From assembly GCF_005871085.1 (NCBI RefSeq), contig NZ_VAUP01000037.1, positions 124,001-188,000 on the forward strand: 64,000 nucleotides of DNA. Reading direction: 5' to 3'. Under the pieces are notes generated by a model. The model was not told where the DNA came from, did no database searches, and saw only the letters and a program-made list of their open reading frames with translations. Below, in pieces: positions 37,546 through 49,200 of this stretch (positions are counted from its first letter, which is position 1; every line of letters starts with the position of its first letter). Source of the DNA: Xanthobacter autotrophicus. Its GTDB lineage: Bacteria > Pseudomonadota > Alphaproteobacteria > Rhizobiales > Xanthobacteraceae. A program made the position numbers and the translations under genes.

Positions 37546-40500
37546 GGATGGGCGCGAGCCATCTCTCGGCCTCTTCCACGCTCCAGCCCTTGCGGGCGGC
37601 ATAGTCCTCCACCTGGTCGCGCTCGATGCGGCCGACGCCGAAATAGGCGCTCTCAGGATGGGCGAAATAGAAGCCCGACACCGCCGCCCCCGGCCACATG
37701 GCGAAGCTCTCGGTGAGGTGGATGCCCACCTTGTTCGTAGCCTCCAGCAGCTGGAACAAGGTCGCCTTCTCGGTGTGGTCGGGCTGCGCCGGATAGCCCG
37801 GTGCGGGGCGGATGCCGCGATAGCGCTCGGCGATGAGGTCATCGTTGGCAAGCGCCTCGTCCGGTGCGTAGCCCCACAGCCGGGTGCGCACCAGATGGTG
37901 CATGCGCTCGGCGAAGGCCTCGGCGAGGCGGTCGCACAGGGCCTTCAAAAGGATGGCGGAATAATCGTCGTTGGCCGCCTTGAAGGCCGCCACCCGCTCC
38001 TCCTCGCCAATGCCGGTGGTCACCGCGAAGCCGCCCACATAATCGGCGACCCCGCTCTCCAGCGGCGCGACGAAGTCCGATAGCGCGAGGTTGAACCGTC
38101 CGTCCCTCTTCGCCAATTGCTGACGCAGGGTGTGAAGCGTGGCCAGCGGCGTCTTGCGGGTGTCGTCGCGGAACAGGACGATGTCGTCGCCCATGGCGTT
38201 GGCGGGCCAGAATCCCACCACGGCGCGGGCGGTCACCCACTTTTCGGCGACCATCTTCTCCAGCATGGCCACCGCGTCGGTGAGCAGGGCGCGGGCGGGG
38301 GCGCCCACCACCTTGTCCTGGAGGATGGCCGGATAGCGCCCGGTCAATTCCCAGGACTGGAAGAAGGGCGTCCAGTCAATGAAGCGCATTAGGTCGGACA
38401 GGTCGTGGTCCTCGAACACATGGGTGCCGAGAAACGCCGGCTTGGGCGCCTCATAGGCGGAAAAATCCAGCTTCAGGGCGTTGTCGCGCGCCTTGGCGAG
38501 GGGCACGCGCTGCTTGTTGGCGTCGGCCCGCGCATGGGCTTCGGCGAGCTTGCGATACTCGGCGCGGATGTCCGCCACATAGGCGCCGCGCGTGTCCTTG
38601 TTGAGCAGATTGGAAACCACGCCCACCGCCCGGCTGGCGTCGGTGACATAGACCGCCTGCCCGCGTTCGTAGCGGGGCGAGATCTTGACCGCCGTATGGA
38701 CCCGCGAGGTGGTGGCCCCGCCGATGAGCAGCGGCAGGGAAAACCCCTCACGCTCCATCTCGGCTGCGACATTCACCATCTCGTCCAGTGACGGCGTGAT
38801 GAGGCCGCTAAGGCCGATCACGTCCACCTTCTCGGCCCTGGCGGTTTCGAGGATCTTGGCCATGGGCACCATGACGCCGAGGTCGATGACCTCGTAATTG
38901 TTGCACTGGAGCACCACGCCGACGATGTTCTTGCCGATATCGTGCACGTCGCCCTTCACGGTCGCCATCAGCACCTTGCCGGCGGCGGAAGCCGAGGTAA
39001 CGCCCATCTCCTCCTTTTCCTTCTCCATGAAGGGCATGAGATAGGCCACCGCCTGCTTCATCACGCGGGCGGACTTCACCACCTGGGGCAGGAACATCTT
39101 GCCGGCGCCGAACAGGTCGCCCACCACGTTCATGCCCGCCATCAGCGGACCCTCGATGACGTGGAGCGGACGGGCGACGGATTGGCGGGCTTCCTCGGTG
39201 TCCACCTCCACGAAATCGGTGATGCCGTTGACGAGGGCATGGGCGAGGCGCTTGTCCACCGGCCAGGAGCGCCAGGCGAGATCCGCCTCACGCTTCTCCT
39301 TGCCGGCGGTGCCCTTGAAGCCTTCGGCGATCTCCAGCAGGCGCTCGGTGGCGTCGGGACGGCGGTTCAGCACCACGTCCTCGCAGGCCTCGCGCAGGCC
39401 GGGCTCGATCTCGTCATAGACCGCGAGTTGGCCGGCATTGACGATGCCCATGTCCATGCCCGCCTGGATGGCATGATAGAGGAACACCGCGTGCATGGCC
39501 TCGCGCACCGGCTCGTTGCCGCGGAACGAGAACGACAGGTTGGAGACACCGCCCGACACGTGGGCGTGGGGCAGGTTCTGCCGGATCCAGCGGGTCGCCT
39601 CGATGAAGGCGACGCCATAGCCGGAATGCTCCTCGATGCCGGTGGCCACCGCGAAGATATTGGGATCGAAGATGATGTCTTCCGGCGGGAAGCCAAGCTC
39701 CTGCGTCAGGATGCGGTAGGCCCGCGCGCAGATCTGTGTCTTGCGCTCGAAGGTGTCGGCCTGGCCTTCCTCGTCGAAGGCCATCACCACCACGGCGGCG
39801 CCGTAGCTGCGGACCAGCCGGGCCTTCTCGCGGAAGGCGTCCTCGCCCTCCTTCATGGAGATGGAATTGACGATGCCCTTGCCCTGAAGCCGCTTCAGCC
39901 CCTCCTCGATGATCTCCCACTTGGAGCTGTCCACCATCACCGGCACCTTGGCGATGTCCGGCTCCGAGGCGACGAGGTTGAGGAAGGTGATCATGGCCGC
40001 CTCGCTGTCGAGGAGGCCTTCATCCATGTTGATGTCGATGACCTGGGCGCCGCTCTCCACCTGGTCCCGCGCCACCGCCAGCGCGGCGGCAAAGTCGCCA
40101 TTGGTGACGAGCTTCCTGAAGCGGGCGGAGCCGGTGACGTTGGTGCGCTCGCCCACGTTCACGAAGGGAATTTCCGGCGTCAGCTCGAACGGCTCCAGGC
40201 CGGAGAGGCGCAGGCGCGGCTCGATCTGCGGCACCACGCGGGGGGCCTTGCCCTTCACCGCTTCAGCGATGGCGCGGATGTGGGCGGGCGTGGTGCCGCA
40301 GCAGCCGCCCACGATGTTCACGAGGCCGGAGGCGGCGAACTCACCCACCAGCTCCGCCATGGCTTCCGGGCTCTCGTCATACATGCCGAATTCGTTGGGC
40401 AGGCCGGCATTGGGATAGGCGCACACCAGCGTGTCCGCCACCCGGCCGATCTCGGCCACATGGGCGCGCATCTCCTTCGCCCCCAGCGCGCAATTGAGGC

Positions 40501-41242
40501 CGATGGAGAATGGCCGGGCGTGCTGGAGCGAATACCAGAAGGCGGCGGGCGTCTGGCCCGACAGGGTGCGGCCGGAGAGGTCGGTGATGGTGCCGGAGAT
40601 CATCACCGGCAGGCGGATGCCGCGCTCGGCGAACAGCTGCTCGATGGCGAAGATGGCCGCCTTGGCATTCAGCGTATCGAAGATGGTTTCCACCAGCAGG
40701 ATGTCCGCCCCGCCGTCGATAAGGCCGCGCGCCTGCTCGTGATAGGCGCGGGCGAGGTCGTCGAAGGTCACGGCGCGGAAGCCGGGGTCGTTCACGTCAG
40801 GCGAAATAGAGGCGGTGCGGTTGGTGGGGCCAAAGGCGCCGGCGACGAAGCGCGGGCGGCCATCCTCCGCCTGCGCGATATCGCCGGCCTCCCGGGCGAG
40901 GCGGGCGCTCTCGAAATTCAGCTCATAGACCAGCGCTTCCATGCCGTAGTCGGCCTGGGCGATGGTGGTGCCGGAGAAGGTGTTGGTCTCCACCATGTCC
41001 GCGCCGGCGCGAAAATATTCGAGGTGAATGGCGCGCACCGCGTCCGGCTGGGTGAGGCTGAGAAGGTCGTTGTTGCCCTTCACGTCGCGCGGCCAATCGG
41101 CGAAGCGCGCGCCGCGATAGCCGGCCTCGTCGAGCTTCAGCCCCTGGATCATGGTGCCCATGGCGCCGTCGAGCACTAGGATGCGCTCGGACGCGGCCTG
41201 GGCGAGGGCGGAGAAGATGTCGGCTGCGCGGGTTTCGGTCAT
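37508..41242 (-). CDS. metH: Cobalamin-dependent methionine synthase
   Basis: 1244 residues in the full four-module arrangement. First is a homocysteine-binding barrel with zinc Cys residues in [13 protein letters not shown] (near 310). The methyltetrahydrofolate-binding barrel follows ([14 protein letters not shown], near 360), then the cobalamin domain with the axial-His motif DVHDIGKN (near 745), then the AdoMet reactivation domain ending with [15 protein letters not shown]. It transfers the methyl group of 5-methyl-THF to homocysteine. The ATG giving [10 protein letters not shown] is chosen over a frame 30 codons longer. It follows metF by 167 bases, in the sahR-metF-metH unit. Confidence 0.97.
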   Translation of the reverse strand: MTETRAADIFSALAQAASERILVLDGAMGTMIQGLKLDEAGYRGARFADWPRDVKGNNDLLSLTQPDAVRAIHLEYFRAGADMVETNTFSGTTIAQADYGMEALVYELNFESARLAREAGDIAQAEDGRPRFVAGAFGPTNRTASISPDVNDPGFRAVTFDDLARAYHEQARGLIDGGADILLVETIFDTLNAKAAIFAIEQLFAERGIRLPVMISGTITDLSGRTLSGQTPAAFWYSLQHARPFSIGLNCALGAKEMRAHVAEIGRVADTLVCAYPNAGLPNEFGMYDESPEAMAELVGEFAASGLVNIVGGCCGTTPAHIRAIAEAVKGKAPRVVPQIEPRLRLSGLEPFELTPEIPFVNVGERTNVTGSARFRKLVTNGDFAAALAVARDQVESGAQVIDINMDEGLLDSEAAMITFLNLVASEPDIAKVPVMVDSSKWEIIEEGLKRLQGKGIVNSISMKEGEDAFREKARLVRSYGAAVVVMAFDEEGQADTFERKTQICARAYRILTQELGFPPEDIIFDPNIFAVATGIEEHSGYGVAFIEATRWIRQNLPHAHVSGGVSNLSFSFRGNEPVREAMHAVFLYHAIQAGMDMGIVNAGQLAVYDEIEPGLREACEDVVLNRRPDATERLLEIAEGFKGTAGKEKREADLAWRSWPVDKRLAHALVNGITDFVEVDTEEARQSVARPLHVIEGPLMAGMNVVGDLFGAGKMFLPQVVKSARVMKQAVAYLMPFMEKEKEEMGVTSASAAGKVLMATVKGDVHDIGKNIVGVVLQCNNYEVIDLGVMVPMAKILETARAEKVDVIGLSGLITPSLDEMVNVAAEMEREGFSLPLLIGGATTSRVHTAVKISPRYERGQAVYVTDASRAVGVVSNLLNKDTRGAYVADIRAEYRKLAEAHARADANKQRVPLAKARDNALKLDFSAYEAPKPAFLGTHVFEDHDLSDLMRFIDWTPFFQSWELTGRYPAILQDKVVGAPARALLTDAVAMLEKMVAEKWVTARAVVGFWPANAMGDDIVLFRDDTRKTPLATLHTLRQQLAKRDGRFNLALSDFVAPLESGVADYVGGFAVTTGIGEEERVAAFKAANDDYSAILLKALCDRLAEAFAERMHHLVRTRLWGYAPDEALANDDLIAERYRGIRPAPGYPAQPDHTEKATLFQLLEATNKVGIHLTESFAMWPGAAVSGFYFAHPESAYFGVGRIERDQVEDYAARKGWSVEEAERWLAPILNYDPARVEAAE

Positions 41243-41375
41243 GGCTGGGTGATCTCGGGCTCGGGGCTTGGCACAGCCTCGGTGAAACAGATGGGCGTCC
41301 GTCGCCGGACGAAAACACGGCATCGTCGCCATTCTTGCCGGCGGCGATGGGACTGAGGCTCCCTCCCCCTCCCAA

Positions 41376-41399
41376 CCCTCCCCCGCAAGCGGGAGAGGG
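41376..41399. repeat. Palindromic intergenic repeat between metF and metH
   Basis: CCCTCCCCCGC-AA-GCGGGAGAGGG, two 11-base arms with one mismatch, in a C-rich context. A related CCCGCTCGTCGGGGAGA fragment occurs at 45262-45278. This looks like a short dispersed palindrome of the genome, possibly an attenuator or mRNA stabiliser here. Confidence 0.4.
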
Positions 41400-41409
41400 C
41401 CTTTAGCGC

Positions 41410-42363
41410 TCAGATGGCGACTGCCTTTGGCGCATCCGCCACCGCGCTCGCCGCCTTGGGCCGCAGGCCCAGGAGGTGGCAGATGGCGTAGACGAGGTCG
41501 GCGCGGTTCAGCGTATAGAAATGGATATCGGTGACGCCGCGATCAACAAGGTCGGTCACCTGTTCGGCGGCCACGGCGGCGGCGATGAGCTTGCGCGTCT
41601 CCACATCGTCGTCGAGCCCCTCGAACCGCCGCAGCAGCCAGGCCGGCACGCTGGCGCCGGTGCGGGTGGCGAAGCTGGAGGCCTGCTTGAAGTTGGTCAC
41701 CGGCAGGATGCCGGGCACGATGGGAATGTCGATGCCCCGCGCCCGCACCTTGTCCAGATAGCGGAAATACACGTCGTTCTCGAAGAAGAACTGGGTGATG
41801 GCGCGGGTGGCGCCCGCATCCACCTTGGCTTTCAGCACATCGATGTCGGCATCGATGCTCGCGCTCTCGGGATGCTTTTCCGGATAGGCGGAGACCGACA
41901 CCTCGAAATCGCCGAGGCGCTTGATGCCGGCCACGAGGTCATTGGCATAGGCGTAGCCGCCGGGATGGGGCTCGTAGGCCGTGCCCACCCCGGTCACCGG
42001 GTCGCCGCGCAGCGCCACGATATGCTTCACGCCCGCCTCGCCGTAGGCGCGCACCACCGCGTCGATCTCGTCCCGGGTCGCGGCCACGCAGGTGAGGTGG
42101 GCGGCGGGGGCAAGGTCGGTCTCCTTGGCGATGCGCTCCACGGTGGCGTGGGTGCGCTCGCGGGTGGAGCCGCCGGCGCCGTAGGTGACCGAGACGAAAT
42201 CGGGCGACAGCGGCGCGAGGCGAGCGATCGACGACCACAGGGTCTTTTCCATCTCCGGCGACTTCGGCGGGAAGAACTCGAAGGAGACCTTCACCGGCGG
42301 CCGGTCCATCTCCCGGCTCGCCCGGACCGGGGCGGGAGCAGGAGCAAGGGCGGGCGTGGTCAT
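41410..42363 (-). CDS. metF: 5,10-Methylenetetrahydrofolate reductase
   Basis: 317 residues. The TIM barrel with [19 protein letters not shown] (catalytic Glu in FEFFPP, about residue 29), [15 protein letters not shown], the folate/FAD stretch [13 protein letters not shown], and [16 protein letters not shown] are all standard. It supplies 5-methyl-THF to MetH. The ATG overlaps the stop of the upstream sahR-like gene (ATGA), so regulator and enzyme are translationally coupled. The first 20 residues are Ala/Pro rich and not conserved. Confidence 0.97.
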   Translation of the reverse strand: MTTPALAPAPAPVRASREMDRPPVKVSFEFFPPKSPEMEKTLWSSIARLAPLSPDFVSVTYGAGGSTRERTHATVERIAKETDLAPAAHLTCVAATRDEIDAVVRAYGEAGVKHIVALRGDPVTGVGTAYEPHPGGYAYANDLVAGIKRLGDFEVSVSAYPEKHPESASIDADIDVLKAKVDAGATRAITQFFFENDVYFRYLDKVRARGIDIPIVPGILPVTNFKQASSFATRTGASVPAWLLRRFEGLDDDVETRKLIAAAVAAEQVTDLVDRGVTDIHFYTLNRADLVYAICHLLGLRPKAASAVADAPKAVAI

Positions 42364-43382
42364 CAGGCAATCTCCCTGTCGGCAAGGTCGGCCTCGGCCA
42401 TGAGCACGCGCGGGTCGCGCGCCAGCCAGAGCGAAACGGTGAGCCCGTCCCCCGCCTTGCCGTCTGGCGCGAGGGTGCGGAAGGTGACGAGGTCCAGCCC
42501 GGCGTCGGCGAGCCACCCCTCCACCGTCTCGCGCGGGAAGCCGAGATGGCGGTGGGCGTGGGCGTCGCGCAGGAATTCGAGGCCGTGGGGCGCGAAATCC
42601 ACCACCAGCAGCCGGCCGCCGGGGCGCAGCACCCGCGCCGCCTCCTTCAGGGCGCGGCCGCCGTCGTCGAGATAATGCAGAACCTGGTGCACGATCACCG
42701 CATCGAACGAATCGCGCGGCGCCGGGACGGCATAGATGTCGCTCTGGCGCAGCAGGCAATGGCGGATGCCGGCCCGCTCCAGATTGGTGCGGGCGACGCC
42801 CAGCATATCCGGCGACAGGTCGATGCCCATACCGCGCTCGATATCAGGGGCGAACACCTCCAGCATGCGGCCGGTGCCGGTGCCGAGGTCCAGCAGCGAT
42901 CTGATGGGCGCGGCGCCCAGCACCTGCCGCACCGCCGCTTCCACCGCCGCCTCGGGCACGTGGAGCCGGCGGATCTCATCCCACTCGCGGGCGTGGGCGG
43001 CAAAATAGGCCTGCGCTGCCGCAGCGCGTGCCGCCCGCACCGCCACGAGGCGCGCCCGGTCGCCCACCAGCACCGGATCGTCGCGGTCCAGCAGCTCAAG
43101 GAGCGCGGTGCCGATTCGCCCGCCCGCCCCATCCGCCGCCCGACGATAGAAGATCCAGCTCGCCTCCCGGTGCCGCTCCACCAGCCCGGCCTCGGCCAGC
43201 AGCTTGAGATGGCGGGAAATGCGCGGCTGGGATTGGCCCAGGATCTCGGTGAGGTCCGAAACCGTAAGCTCCGCCTCGCCCAGCACCGCGACAAGGCGCA
43301 GGCGCGTATCCTCGCCCGCCGCCTTCAGGCTTTCGAGCACAGCGGGGAACGAGAAGGACGGGCGGGATTTCGCATTCGACAT
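42363..43382 (-). CDS. sahR: ArsR-family regulator fused to a SAM-dependent methyltransferase domain (SahR-like)
   Basis: 339 residues: an ArsR winged helix (about 10-95, with EAELTVSDLTEILGQSQPRISRHLKLLAEAGLV) joined to a class I methyltransferase domain (LLDLGTGTGRMLEVF, FDAVIVHQVLHYLDDGG, AARVLRPGGRLLVVDF). This combination in front of metF-metH is the hallmark of SahR, which represses methionine-cycle genes and is released by S-adenosylhomocysteine bound in the methyltransferase fold. The ATG giving MSNAKSRP lies at the edge of a 16-bp palindrome, the presumed operator. Naming rests on architecture, operon and operator. Confidence 0.88.
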   Translation of the reverse strand: MSNAKSRPSFSFPAVLESLKAAGEDTRLRLVAVLGEAELTVSDLTEILGQSQPRISRHLKLLAEAGLVERHREASWIFYRRAADGAGGRIGTALLELLDRDDPVLVGDRARLVAVRAARAAAAQAYFAAHAREWDEIRRLHVPEAAVEAAVRQVLGAAPIRSLLDLGTGTGRMLEVFAPDIERGMGIDLSPDMLGVARTNLERAGIRHCLLRQSDIYAVPAPRDSFDAVIVHQVLHYLDDGGRALKEAARVLRPGGRLLVVDFAPHGLEFLRDAHAHRHLGFPRETVEGWLADAGLDLVTFRTLAPDGKAGDGLTVSLWLARDPRVLMAEADLADREIA

Positions 43383-43396
43383 AAAGATATCTTTAT
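43381..43396. promoter_or_regulatory. SahR-type operator overlapping the sahR start codon
   Basis: ATAAAGATATCTTTAT is perfectly palindromic, and the first two bases of the sahR start codon lie inside it. No separate ribosome site is visible upstream, so bound repressor would block both transcription and the translation start region of sahR-metF-metH. Confidence 0.8.
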
Positions 43397-43683
43397 ATCC
43401 TAACGTCGACACATTCAAGCGTCTCCCTCTCGCTCGGCTACATCGCCTCCTGCGAAGGGCCGGCACCGTAGCCGCACGGACAGGGGCAGCCATGCCGATC
43501 ACGATCAGCGGCGCTGCGCGAAGTGCCATTGCGCCAACGTTCATGCGGGCATAGAGGCTTTTGTTACAGATCTGTGGAGGTGTAGGAATGCCCGGCGCTT
43601 CCGTACGATATTACCGATGTGGCGTGCGAAATTTTTCCGCGCCCGTTTCCAATTTCGTCACGTTTCACGGTTAACCCTCTCAC

Positions 43684-44919
43684 ATGACCTTGCGCCACAA
43701 ACTTCTCCTCGCCGCCTTCGGGGCATCGGTTCTCACCGCGCCGGCCTTCGGCCAGGCCACCAACGGCACGAACTACAGCCTGCCCGCCAACGCGGCAGAC
43801 GAAGAGGAAACCGGCACGCTACCGCCCGGCTCCGTGGGGGGCTATGGCGCGCCGCCGCCCGGCTATTCCGATCCCTATGCCCGCCAGGCTCCCGTGCGCC
43901 GGGACCAGTTGGAGCGCACCGAGCTGCCGCCCCCCGGCCAGCAGGCGACGCCCGGCTATGGCGCCCCCGCAGCGCAGCCTTATCCGCAGCAGGCCTACCC
44001 CCAGCAGGGCTACCCGCAGCCCGTGCAGCCGACCTATTCGGCCGCGCCGAGCGCCGTCGCCCCCCAGGGCGGCCCGCAGCCCGCCGCGGTCGTGCCGCAG
44101 GGTCAAATCTACGGCAACCAGGGCTATAGCCAGCAGACCTACGCGACGCCCCAGGCGGCTCCGACCGCAGGCGCCTATGGCCAGCCGGCCCCCGCCGCCT
44201 ATGAGCCTCCGGCACAGGCCACCTACGGCGGCTCTGGCCGCGGCGCGGTGGACCAGGACGCCATCTACGCCAGCATCAACGCCGGTCCGCCGCCCGCCGG
44301 CGCCTATTCGCCCAACGCCGCCGTGGTGCCCGGCACCACCGAGGCGCCGTCTGGCCCGCGCATCGAGAACGTGGATCCCACCGAGCCGGTGCCGGAGCGT
44401 TTCCGCCGCCAGACGGTGGATTATGTGACCACCCAACCGGCTGGCACCATCATCATCGATACGCCCAACACCTACCTTTATTACGTGGTGGGTGGCGGCA
44501 AGGCGATCCGCTACGGTATCGGCGTGGGCCGCGAGGGCTTTACCTGGGCCGGCACGCAGAAGATATCCCGCAAGGCGGAATGGCCCGATTGGCGCCCGCC
44601 GTCGGAGATGATCCAGCGCCAGCCCTACCTGCCGCGCTTCATGGCCGGTGGCCCGGGAAATCCCATGGGCGCCCGCGCGCTCTATCTGGGCAGCACCGAG
44701 TACCGCATCCACGGCACCAACGAGCCCCAGACCATCGGCAAGTTCGTGTCGTCCGGTTGCTTCCGTCTGCTGAACGCCGACATCGAAGACCTGTTCGACC
44801 GCGCCGGCGTGGGCACCAAGGTGGTGATCCTGCCGAAGACCGGCACGCCGCAGGCCAATGCGGGCGCCCCGGTCTCCACCGCGTCCGCCGGCAAGCCGGT
44901 GGTCCCGGCCCAGCGCTGA
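43684..44919 (+). CDS. L,D-transpeptidase (YkuD domain) with Pro/Gln/Tyr-rich linker
   Basis: 411 residues. A signal peptide (MTLRHKLLLAAFGASVLTAPAFG) is followed by a low-complexity segment (about 45-215) rich in Pro, Gln, Tyr, Gly and Ala with repeated YPQQxY units, then the YkuD catalytic domain (about 255-390) with His343 in YRIHGTNEP and the nucleophile Cys359 in SSGCFRLLN. Such enzymes make 3-3 crosslinks in peptidoglycan or attach outer-membrane proteins to it, which is important in Hyphomicrobiales. The linker may span the periplasm. It is a single gene with no clear partner. Confidence 0.92.
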   Translation: MTLRHKLLLAAFGASVLTAPAFGQATNGTNYSLPANAADEEETGTLPPGSVGGYGAPPPGYSDPYARQAPVRRDQLERTELPPPGQQATPGYGAPAAQPYPQQAYPQQGYPQPVQPTYSAAPSAVAPQGGPQPAAVVPQGQIYGNQGYSQQTYATPQAAPTAGAYGQPAPAAYEPPAQATYGGSGRGAVDQDAIYASINAGPPPAGAYSPNAAVVPGTTEAPSGPRIENVDPTEPVPERFRRQTVDYVTTQPAGTIIIDTPNTYLYYVVGGGKAIRYGIGVGREGFTWAGTQKISRKAEWPDWRPPSEMIQRQPYLPRFMAGGPGNPMGARALYLGSTEYRIHGTNEPQTIGKFVSSGCFRLLNADIEDLFDRAGVGTKVVILPKTGTPQANAGAPVSTASAGKPVVPAQR

Positions 44920-45473
44920 TTCTTCAAACCCGGTCGGCGTCCTGCGCCGGCCGGGTTCACCTGCTGCTCTCCCACCTCCCGGGTCCACCCCGGCAAGCCG
45001 GCGCCCAAACATCCCTCATGCGGGATGCCTCCCGGTTCCAATCCGGAGACGCGCGATGACGGCGACCCTCGAGCCTGCGTCCCGGCCTGCCGGTGCCTCG
45101 GCTTTTTCCAGCTCCCAGGCTCCCTTCCCGTTCACCGCCGGTTCCGAACACCGCTGACGCGCGAATCGGAGCGGCCGTTGCCCGTCTTGCGGGCCGGTTG
45201 ACGACGCGCCGGACGATGGGTCGTGTTCCTGTTTGAAAGCAAGCCATTCGCCCTCTCTCCCGCTCGTCGGGGAGAACAAGGGCTGCCCGGTCAGGGCCTG
45301 GCACATTCAGATTGAGACACCACCTTGCGTCGCCGTTCCGAGCACCGGATTGCACCCCAACTCCGGTACACCCCGCGCTGTGAGCTGCCGGTTCCTCCTG
45401 TATGATCGCAGGGGGTGGAACGACTCACCCCAACCGGCGAGGGATCTACGGCCTCGCATCCGGAGACGGCAAA
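44920..45473. other. Intergenic stretch without a convincing gene
   Basis: 554 bases between the L,D-transpeptidase and the HdeD-like gene. A 33-codon frame at 45056-45157 (MTATLEPASRPAG...) has GGAG upstream and could be a leader peptide, but composition alone does not prove it. A partial copy of the metF-metH palindrome lies at 45262-45278. The hdeD promoter must be here; no RNA gene was recognised. Confidence 0.35.
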
Positions 45474-46049
45474 ATGACAATGCCTGCGCAGACCCCCGCA
45501 TCCACCGTTACCGATCAGCTCCACGCCATCCGCGCCAGCTGGGGCTGGTTCGCAGTGCTGGGCATCGCATTCATCGTGCTCGGGTTCGTGGCCCTCGCCC
45601 ATGTGCTCGCCTCCACCTTCGTCACGGTGCTGTGGGTGGGCGCGCTGGTTCTCGTGGGCGGCGTGGTCCAGGTCATCCACGCCTTTCGGGTCCAGGGCTG
45701 GGGCCGCTTCTTCTACTGGCTGCTGGCCGGCGTGCTCTACGTGGTGGCCGGTGGCCTTATGATCTACAACCCGCTGCTGGGTGCCGGCGTGCTGACGCTC
45801 ATGATCGGCGTGGCGCTGGCGGTAGAAGGCATCTTCCGCATCTTCGCCGGCGTGGGCTCGCGGCCCGCCAAGGGCTGGGGCTTCATCGTGGTGTCGGGCA
45901 TCGTCACCCTGCTGCTTGGCGCCATCATCATCGCCCGCTGGCCGGTGAACTCGCTCTACATCCTCGGCCTGTTCCTGGGCGTCGACCTCATCGTCAACGG
46001 CGTCGGCACGCTCATGTTCGGCCTCGCCCTGCGCGAGAAGAAGAGCTGA
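45474..46049 (+). CDS. HdeD-family (DUF308) membrane protein
   Basis: 191 residues with six regularly spaced hydrophobic helices (WGWFAVLGIAFIVLGFVALA, VLWVGALVLVGGVVQVI, FYWLLAGVLYVVAGGLMI and others), the DUF308 pattern of paired helices found in the E. coli acid-stress protein HdeD. The function of HdeD proteins is not settled; they are linked to acid or envelope stress. The ATG follows GGAGACGGCAAA. It stands alone, convergent to the RND operon. Confidence 0.88.
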   Translation: MTMPAQTPASTVTDQLHAIRASWGWFAVLGIAFIVLGFVALAHVLASTFVTVLWVGALVLVGGVVQVIHAFRVQGWGRFFYWLLAGVLYVVAGGLMIYNPLLGAGVLTLMIGVALAVEGIFRIFAGVGSRPAKGWGFIVVSGIVTLLLGAIIIARWPVNSLYILGLFLGVDLIVNGVGTLMFGLALREKKS

Positions 46050-46233
46050 GGCCCGTTCTGCCCCGTCCGAACCATCGGGCGGAGCGGCGGCTGATCAAGA
46101 TATCCTCCCGCCCGGCCACGACTGGGGGCAATAGCCGCGACCGGGCAGGGAGGACTGTCCCGGGGGGCGCCGGGACCTCGTTGTCCGCCCGCGCACACGA
46201 GATCCGACCGGATCCGGCGCCCAGGCGGGCCAT

Positions 46234-49200
46234 TCATTCGGCCGGCAGCGGCAGGGCCGCCGGCGCTTCCTTTTCATCCGCGACCTTCACACGGAACCAA
46301 GTGGCGTAGAGCGCCGGCACCACCAGCAACGTGAGCACGGTGGCCACAAGAAGGCCGCCCATGATGGTCACGGCCATGGGGCCCCAGAACACGCTTTCAG
46401 CGAGCGGGATCATGCCCAGCACCGCCGCCAGCGCCGTGAGCACCACCGGCCGTGCCCGCCGCAGCGTGGCATCCACGATGGCGCGGTGGGGGGTGTGTCC
46501 GTCGCGGATGTCGTGGTCGATCTGGTCCACCAGGATCACCGTGTTGCGCATGATCATGCCGGCCAGCGCGATGAGCCCCAGCAGCGCCACGAAGCCGAAC
46601 GGCTTGTGGGCGATGATCAGCCCCGCCGCCGCGCCGATGAGGCCGAGGGGCGCCGTGGCCAGCACCAGCGCCAGGCGCGAGAAGCTCTGCAGCTGGATCA
46701 TCAGCAGCGTCAGCATCACGATGATCATCACCGGGAACACCGCCGCCAGCGAGGCGTTGGCCTTGGCGCTCTCCTCGATGGAGCCGCCGGTCTCGATGCG
46801 GTAGCCGGGCGGCAGTTCGGCCTTGAGGGACGCCAGCTTCGGCAACAGCCGCGTGGTCACGTCCGGCGGCTGCACCCCGTCCTTCACGTCGCCGCGCACG
46901 GTGAGCACGAGGTCGCGGTCGCGCCGCCAGAGGATGGGCTCCTCATGGGCATAAGCGATGCGCGCCACCTGTCCCAGTGGCACGGCGAGCCCGTTGCGGG
47001 TGGTTACCGTGAGGGCGGCGAGGTGTTCGAGGTCCAGGCGTTCCTCAGGGACGGCGCGGGCCACCACGTCGATGAGCAGGTTGCCCTCGCGGTGCTGGGT
47101 CACGGTATAGCCGGACAGCAGGGTCTGGAGGGTCTCGGCGAGATCGCGCGGGGTGGTGCCGAGGGCGCGGGCGCGGTCCTGGTCCACGGCCAGGGTGATG
47201 GACTTGACCTGCTCGCCCCAATTGAGGTGGGGGTCGATCATGTCCTTGTCGGCGGCCATGACCACGCGCACCTTCTCGGCGATGTCGCGCACCGCGATGG
47301 GGTCGGGGCCCACCACGCGGAACTGCACCGGGAAGCCCACCGGCGGGCCGAACACGAAGCGGTCGACGCGCACCCGCGCTTCCGAGAGCGCACCTTCGGC
47401 GAGGGCGCCGTCGAGCCGCGCCTTGAGCCGCTCGCGGGCCTCGATGTCCTTCGCCACGATGACGATCTGCGCGAAATTCGGGTTCGGCAGCACCGGGTTG
47501 AGGCCGAGCCAGAAGCGCGGCGCGCCGCGGCCCACGTAAGTGGTGGCGGTCGCCACGTCGGCATCGTCGCCGATCAGGGCCTCAGCCTTCTTCGCCGTGG
47601 CCTCGGTGGCGGTGATGGACGTGCCCTCGGGCAGGCGCATCTCCAGGAACAGCTCGGGCCGGGTGGAGGTGGGGAAGAACTGCTGCTGCACAAGGCCGAA
47701 CGCCACGACGGAGCCGACGAACATCGCCACCGTGGCGCCGATCACCAGGAAGCGGTGCCGCAGGCTCGCCTCCAGCACCCGGCGGAAGGCACGGTAGAGG
47801 CGGCCGTCGTGCATCTCGTGGGCATGGCCCTTCTTCATGTCGGGCAAAAGCACCGTGCCGAGATAGGGCGTGAAGATCACCGCCACGAACCACGAGGCGA
47901 TGAGGGCGAAGCCCACCACCCAGAAGATGCCGCCGGCATACTCGCCGGAGGACGACTTGGCGAAGCCCACGGGCAGGAAGCCGGCGGCGGTCACCAGCGT
48001 GCCGGTGAGCATGGGGAAGGCGGTGGAGGTCCAGGCGAAGGTGGCCGCGCGCATGCGGTCCCAGCCCTCCTCCATCTTCACCACCATCATCTCGATGGCG
48101 ATGATGGCGTCGTCCACCAGAAGCCCCAGCGCAATGATGAGTGCACCGAGGGTGATGCGGTGCAGGTCCATGCCGGTGGCGAACATGACCAGGAACACGA
48201 TGGCCAGCACCAGCGGCACGGAGAGCGCCACCACGATGCCGGTGCGGAAGCCCAGCGACAGGAAGCTCACCACCAGCACGATGACGAGGGCTTCCACGAA
48301 GGTCTTCAGGAACTCGCCCACCGATTCGCCGACGATGTGCGGCTGGTCGGCCACCTGGGTCACATCGATGCCCACGGGCAGCTCGGCGGTGGCCTCCGCC
48401 ATGGCCGCCTTCAGCTCTTTGCCGAGGGTGAGGATGTTGGTACCCGCCGCCATGGACACACCGATGCCGATGGCCGGGCGCCCATGCTGGCGCACCAGGA
48501 AGGAAGGTGGGTCCTCGTATCCACGCTTGACGGTGGCGATGTCGCCGAGGCGCACCAGCGAGCCGTTCACCGCCACCGGAACCTCGGCGATGGCCTCGAC
48601 GCCGCTGAAGGCGCCGGTGAGGCGCAGATTGATGCGGTCGGAGCGGGTATCCACCGCGCCACCCGCCACCACGGCATTCTGCCGGGCGACGCTGTCGAAC
48701 ACCTGCGCCGGGGTGACGCCCAGGTTGGCGAGGCGGGCGTGGGAGAACTCAATATAGATTCGCTCGGGCCGCTCGCCGATGAGGTCGACCTTTTCCACGT
48801 CCTTCACGCGCAACAGGCGCTGGCGGATGATCTCGGCCTGCCGCTTCAGCTCGGCCGGGGCGGCACCCTCCCCGCTCAGCATGTAGAGGGCGGAATAGAC
48901 GTCGCCATATTCGTCGTCGAAGCCGGGGCCGATGACGCCCGCCGGCAGGTCGCCGCGCATGTCGGCGACCTTCTTGCGCACCTGGTACCAGAGGTCCTTC
49001 ACCTCCCGCGCCGGGGTGGAATCCGCCAGGAAGATCTGCACGAAGGAGACGCCGGGGCGCGAATAGCTCTCCACCCGGTCGAGGTGCGGCAGGGACTGCA
49101 GCTTCTTCTCGATGGGGTCGGCCACCTGGGCCTGCATTTCGGACGCGGTGGCCCCCGGCCACGCCGCCTGCACCACCATGACCTTGATGGTGAAGGAGGG

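Noticed and set aside
38942-41179. 745-codon plus-strand open frame opposite metH
   Set aside because: Antisense shadow of metH with no recognisable domain and no ribosome site.
41243-41409. Cobalamin or SAM riboswitch upstream of metH
   Set aside because: No B12-box or SAM-II-like core is visible; the stretch contains only a C-rich palindromic repeat, and control by SahR explains the operon.
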